The translations under genes and the position numbers were made by a program. Of a stretch of DNA of 64,000 nucleotides, positions 60,965 through 64,000 are shown one piece after another. Origin of the DNA: Limnobacter sp. 130. GTDB lineage: Bacteria; Pseudomonadota; Gammaproteobacteria; Burkholderiales; Burkholderiaceae_B. The notes under the pieces were generated by a model. It ran no database searches. It saw only the letters and a list, made by a program, of their open reading frames with translations, and was not told the origin of the DNA. The first letter of the stretch is position 1. Every line of letters begins with the position of its first letter. The stretch covers positions 747,882 to 811,881 of the forward strand of contig NZ_LR732328.1 of assembly GCF_902506325.1 (NCBI RefSeq), read 5' to 3'.

Positions 60965-63079
60965 TTGCAAACCTATCGCCGTGCATGCCATTTGTGCGAG
61001 GCCATTTGTGGCCTGAAAATTGAAGTCGAAAACAATCAGGTTGTTTCCATCAAGGGCGATGAACAAGACCCGTTCAGCCGCGGACACATTTGCCCCAAGG
61101 CTGTGGCATTGAAAGACATTCAGGAAGATCCGGATCGATTGACCAAGCCGGTGAAGAAGGTCGATGGCCAATGGGTAGAAACCACCTGGGAAGATGCAAT
61201 CGAGCTGGCCTGTGAAGGCTTGTTCCAGGTGCAACAAAAATATGGTGCGAACGCTGTGGGGGTTTATCAAGGCAACCCCAACGTACACAACTGGGGCCTG
61301 ATGACCCACAGCGCCAATTTTCTGGGTTTGCTGAAAACCCGCAATCGTTTCTCTGCAACTTCGGTCGACCAATTGCCCATGCAGTTGTTGGGTTACTGGA
61401 TGTTCGGGCACCAGTTGCTCATCACCATTCCCGACATTGACCACACCAACTATTTCCTCATGTTGGGCGCCAATCCGATTGCCTCCAATGGCAGCCTGAT
61501 GACCGTGCCCGATGTGGCAAAGCGAATTAAAGCCTTGCAGGCGCGGGGTGGAAAACTGGTGTTGATCGACCCCAGAAAAACTGAAACCGCGCAGATCGCT
61601 GACAGCCACCATTTCATAAAACCGGCCAGCGACGCTGCCTTTGTGTTTGCACTGATCAACACAATTGTTGGCGAAGGCCTGACCCGCATGGATCGTTTGG
61701 CCCACCACAGTGAAGGCTTGTATGCCGCCTTGGGTGCCATTTCAAAGGTAACACCGGAAGTGGCGCAAGCTGAATGCGGCATTGATGCTGAAACCATTCG
61801 CCAAATTGCCCGTGATTTTGCCAATGCGGGCAAGGCAGTTGCTTATGGACGCATGGGTGCATGCACGCAGCGCCATGGCACCTTGGCGCAGTGGGGAATT
61901 CAGTTGCTGAATTTTGTAACAGGCAACACAGACCGGGTGGGTGGAAGCCTGGTGGCCAACCCCGCGCTTGACTTGATCGCTGCACCCAACAGCAAGCCAG
62001 GCAGTTATGGCCGCTGGCACAGCCGGGTCAGTCAAAAGCCTGAGGCCTTGGGCGAGTTTCCCAGCGCCATCATGGCCGAGGAAATTCAAACAGAAGGGGA
62101 AGGGCAAATCAAAGCGATGGTGACCATTGCAGGCAACCCAGTGTTGTCCACGCCCAATGGTCAGCAGCTTGACAAGGCCATAACCGGGCTTGATTTCATG
62201 GTGTCAGTGGATTTGTACATCAATGAAACCAATCGTCATGCCGATGTTATTTTGCCCACGACTTCACCCCTGGAACATGATCACTATGATTTGATCTTCA
62301 ATATTTTTGGCGTGCGCAATCAGGCCAAGTACAGCGCGGCCACTTTGCCCAAACCTGAAGGCAGTCTGGATGACTGGGAATTGATGGATAAGCTGGCTGC
62401 CTGCTACAGCGCCAAACTTGGAAAACCAGCCCGGCCTTCCATGCCGCCGCAAATGATCCTCGACATGGGTTTGCAAATGGGGCCTTATGGCATGGCCAGT
62501 GAGCACAAACTGAGTTTCGAACAATTGAGGCAGCAACCTGAAGGAATTGACCTGGGGCCACTTCGCCCCAGTTTCCCGGACCGCTTGCAAACTGCGGACA
62601 AGAAGATTCAATTGGCACCCGCCGAGGTACTTCAGGCTGCAGCAAATTATGTGGATGATTTGCTGGATGCCAGCAAGCGCGCAGGCACAGAAATGATGCT
62701 GATTGGACGACGCCACATTCGCAGCAACAATTCCTGGATGCACAATTCAGAACGCTTGGTGAAAGGCAAAAACCGTTGCACCGCCATGGTAAATCCAGCC
62801 GATGCAGCACGCTTGAATTTGCAGGAAGGCCACAGCGTGCGGGTGTGCAGCCGCGTGGGCGAAATTACATTGTCCGTGGAAATTTCAGAAGATGTAATGC
62901 CCAGCGTGGTCAGTATTCCCCACGGCTGGGGACACGACAAATCGGGGATTCGCTTGCAGGTGGCTGCTGCGCATGCAGGCGTGAGTTGCAACGATTTAAC
63001 TGACGAACAATGGCTGGACGAGCCCAGTGGCAATGCAGCGGTGAACGGTGTACCGGTCACCCTGATTCCAGTGCCTTAG
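60965..63079 (+). CDS. Molybdopterin-dependent oxidoreductase (formate dehydrogenase/nitrate reductase superfamily)
   Basis: A 704-residue cytosolic enzyme. The N-terminal [4Fe-4S] ligands are Cys8, Cys11, Cys15 and Cys43 (CHLCEAIC, GHICPKA). Molybdopterin-binding blocks are YQGNPNVHNWGLMTH, MLGANPIASNGSLMTVPD, VLIDPRKTETAQIAD and the C-terminal dinucleotide-binding part SWMHNSERLVKG with VSIPHGWGHDKSG. No Tat signal is present. The metal ligand residue could not be assigned. TTG at 60965 is the start, supported by AGGGAGA. The substrate is unknown; no partner subunit is adjacent. Confidence 0.85.
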   Translation: MQTYRRACHLCEAICGLKIEVENNQVVSIKGDEQDPFSRGHICPKAVALKDIQEDPDRLTKPVKKVDGQWVETTWEDAIELACEGLFQVQQKYGANAVGVYQGNPNVHNWGLMTHSANFLGLLKTRNRFSATSVDQLPMQLLGYWMFGHQLLITIPDIDHTNYFLMLGANPIASNGSLMTVPDVAKRIKALQARGGKLVLIDPRKTETAQIADSHHFIKPASDAAFVFALINTIVGEGLTRMDRLAHHSEGLYAALGAISKVTPEVAQAECGIDAETIRQIARDFANAGKAVAYGRMGACTQRHGTLAQWGIQLLNFVTGNTDRVGGSLVANPALDLIAAPNSKPGSYGRWHSRVSQKPEALGEFPSAIMAEEIQTEGEGQIKAMVTIAGNPVLSTPNGQQLDKAITGLDFMVSVDLYINETNRHADVILPTTSPLEHDHYDLIFNIFGVRNQAKYSAATLPKPEGSLDDWELMDKLAACYSAKLGKPARPSMPPQMILDMGLQMGPYGMASEHKLSFEQLRQQPEGIDLGPLRPSFPDRLQTADKKIQLAPAEVLQAAANYVDDLLDASKRAGTEMMLIGRRHIRSNNSWMHNSERLVKGKNRCTAMVNPADAARLNLQEGHSVRVCSRVGEITLSVEISEDVMPSVVSIPHGWGHDKSGIRLQVAAAHAGVSCNDLTDEQWLDEPSGNAAVNGVPVTLIPVP

Positions 63080-63089
63080 CCATTGGAGA

Positions 63090-63839
63090 TTAGCCAGGCC
63101 TTCTTTCCCACACGGTCATTTCTGCAAGGCTGTGCTGGTATTTGCGGGCAGTTTCGCGAATCACAAACGGAACATTCATTGGTTCCCGAACCTGTGTGAA
63201 ATGGGGTGCAAGCACGACTTGCATACCCTGCAACATGGTTTTGGGGTTTCCGTTTTCTTCAATTCCGCCGAGCCAGTTTTCTTTCGGTGTGTACTCAGTC
63301 AGCAGCGTGTAGGGTGAGCTGATCACCAACAGGCCGCCGGGCACTATGCGGTGGGGCATGTCGTTTAAAAATTCGGTGGGGTTGTTTACCCGGTCAATCA
63401 GGTTGCCCGCAAATATCAGGTCGTAGCCGGTGTGTTCTGTCCCCAGTTTGCAGGCGTCGCCTTGCGAGAACGCCACGCGTTGGTCACAACCACCATAATC
63501 AAAATCGCCAAGCGACACTTGCATGGCCCTGCCCAAATCGCCTTCATCGTGCAGAAAGTAATTCAGCGTGTTGCCTTGTTGCAGTTGTTGTGCGGCATGA
63601 ATAAAACGGGCGGAAAGATCGACACCAACGGCGGCATCGAACCCCAAGGCCAGCTCGAAAGTGCTTCGGCCAACGGCGCAACCCAGGTCGAGCGCTTTGC
63701 GGCGAGGCCGATTCCCCATGAATTCCAGGCACAGTTGCGCACAGCGCACCGGATAGTTGGGAACATCAAAATAATCAATGCCGTAGTGAAAAGCCAGGTA
63801 CTGGTTTAATAACTCGTCGGTTTCGTAAGGGTTGTACAT
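63090..63839 (-). CDS. ovoA: OvoA C-terminal-type methyltransferase (4-mercaptohistidine N1-methyltransferase)
   Basis: A 249-residue SAM-dependent methyltransferase that corresponds to the C-terminal domain of OvoA, which adds the methyl group in ovothiol biosynthesis. Motif I is KALDLGCAVGRSTFEL, followed by GVDLSARFIHAAQQLQ, the family block VSLGDFDYGGCDQRVAFSQGDAC and YDLIFAGNLIDRV. In the classical enzyme it is fused to the sulfoxide synthase; here it is an ORF of its own, whose ATG is two codons after the stop of the upstream part and in the same frame. It is therefore a split OvoA. Confidence 0.85.
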   Translation of the reverse strand: MYNPYETDELLNQYLAFHYGIDYFDVPNYPVRCAQLCLEFMGNRPRRKALDLGCAVGRSTFELALGFDAAVGVDLSARFIHAAQQLQQGNTLNYFLHDEGDLGRAMQVSLGDFDYGGCDQRVAFSQGDACKLGTEHTGYDLIFAGNLIDRVNNPTEFLNDMPHRIVPGGLLVISSPYTLLTEYTPKENWLGGIEENGNPKTMLQGMQVVLAPHFTQVREPMNVPFVIRETARKYQHSLAEMTVWERRPG

Positions 63840-63845
63840 ATAGCC

Positions 63846-64000
63846 TTATTGGGCGCAGGTTCTAAAGCCGACAAACACATCGTTGCGGTCGGGTGTATAG
63901 GCTTGGCGGTAAGTGCCGCGAATGAGTATGGACGAAGTAGCACACGAGCCACCGCGCACCACTTTGTGGTCGCCGAATTGCAAAGTCGACATGAAGGGGT
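63846..64000 (-). CDS. ovoA: OvoA N-terminal part, 5-histidylcysteine sulfoxide synthase (C-terminal end only)
   Basis: The last 50 codons of a minus-strand gene that begins beyond the window. The sequence holds FGDHKVVRGGSCAT, SSILIRGTYRQAYTPDRND and VFVGFRTC, the end of the formylglycine-generating-enzyme-like domain of OvoA/EgtB-type iron sulfoxide synthases. The stop TAA (63846-63848) is followed by GGC TAT ATG, so the methyltransferase ORF begins in the same frame. The product would oxidatively couple cysteine to histidine C5. Confidence 0.82.
   Translation of the reverse strand, partial: PFMSTLQFGDHKVVRGGSCATSSILIRGTYRQAYTPDRNDVFVGFRTCAQ

Overview
The window looks like ordinary chromosome of a GC-moderate proteobacterium, most likely a beta-proteobacterium of the Burkholderiales (a Limnobacter-like organism is my guess, from gene content only). 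Supporting genes include malate synthase G, RdgC, PpnP, a Coq7-type ubiquinone hydroxylase, an AlkB hydroxylase and a broad fatty-acid/alkane catabolic set. No rRNA, tRNA or CRISPR was seen.

Layout. 0-10 kb: the end of an RND efflux pump, a secreted SGNH esterase, a tetR-membrane protein-old yellow enzyme operon divergent from a metallo-beta-lactamase-fold gene, ppnP, and a two-gene unit encoding a large glycine-rich repetitive protein with a BapA/LapA-like N-terminus. 10-27.5 kb: hydrophobic-substrate catabolism (nitronate-monooxygenase-like flavoprotein, GMC alcohol dehydrogenase, thioesterase, AlkB, two AraC regulators, FadH-like reductase, then a translationally coupled acyl-CoA dehydrogenase/MaoC/thiolase/acyl-CoA ligase operon), a lipoprotein, pirin and a PF10118 protein. 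The thiolase lacks two catalytic residues.

27.9-32.9 kb: a cluster of short unrelated genes, all on the + strand, each followed by an imperfect palindrome bounded by RYYYAAC-like and GTTRRRY-like cores. I read this as an integron gene-cassette array (seven cassettes, six attC sites) without an integrase in the window. Cargo: a PD-(D/E)XK-like DUF4365 gene broken by an in-frame TAG, a methyltransferase, a possible uracil-DNA-glycosylase-like protein with a three-repeat zinc-finger-like protein, a C39-like cysteine peptidase and small membrane proteins. 33-37 kb: small secreted, lipoprotein and membrane genes, including a VF530-family protein, a CPBP protease and an LprI-like protein.

37-45.7 kb: malate synthase G, a second GMC oxidoreductase, an S4 RNA-binding protein, an unusual DCC-Coq7 fusion, an acyl desaturase, rdgC and a BtuF-like binding protein. 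45.9-57.5 kb (minus strand): a chromosomal type IVb pilus locus with the order of the R64 thin pilus (pilL-N-O-P-Q-R-S-V), ending in an M15-type peptidase. The major pilin has its own sigma70-like promoter and a strong stem-loop behind it. 57.8-64 kb: zinc alcohol dehydrogenase, PEGA lipoprotein, DUF4105 protein, molybdopterin oxidoreductase, and an ovothiol-type OvoA that is split into two in-frame ORFs, the upstream one running off the window.
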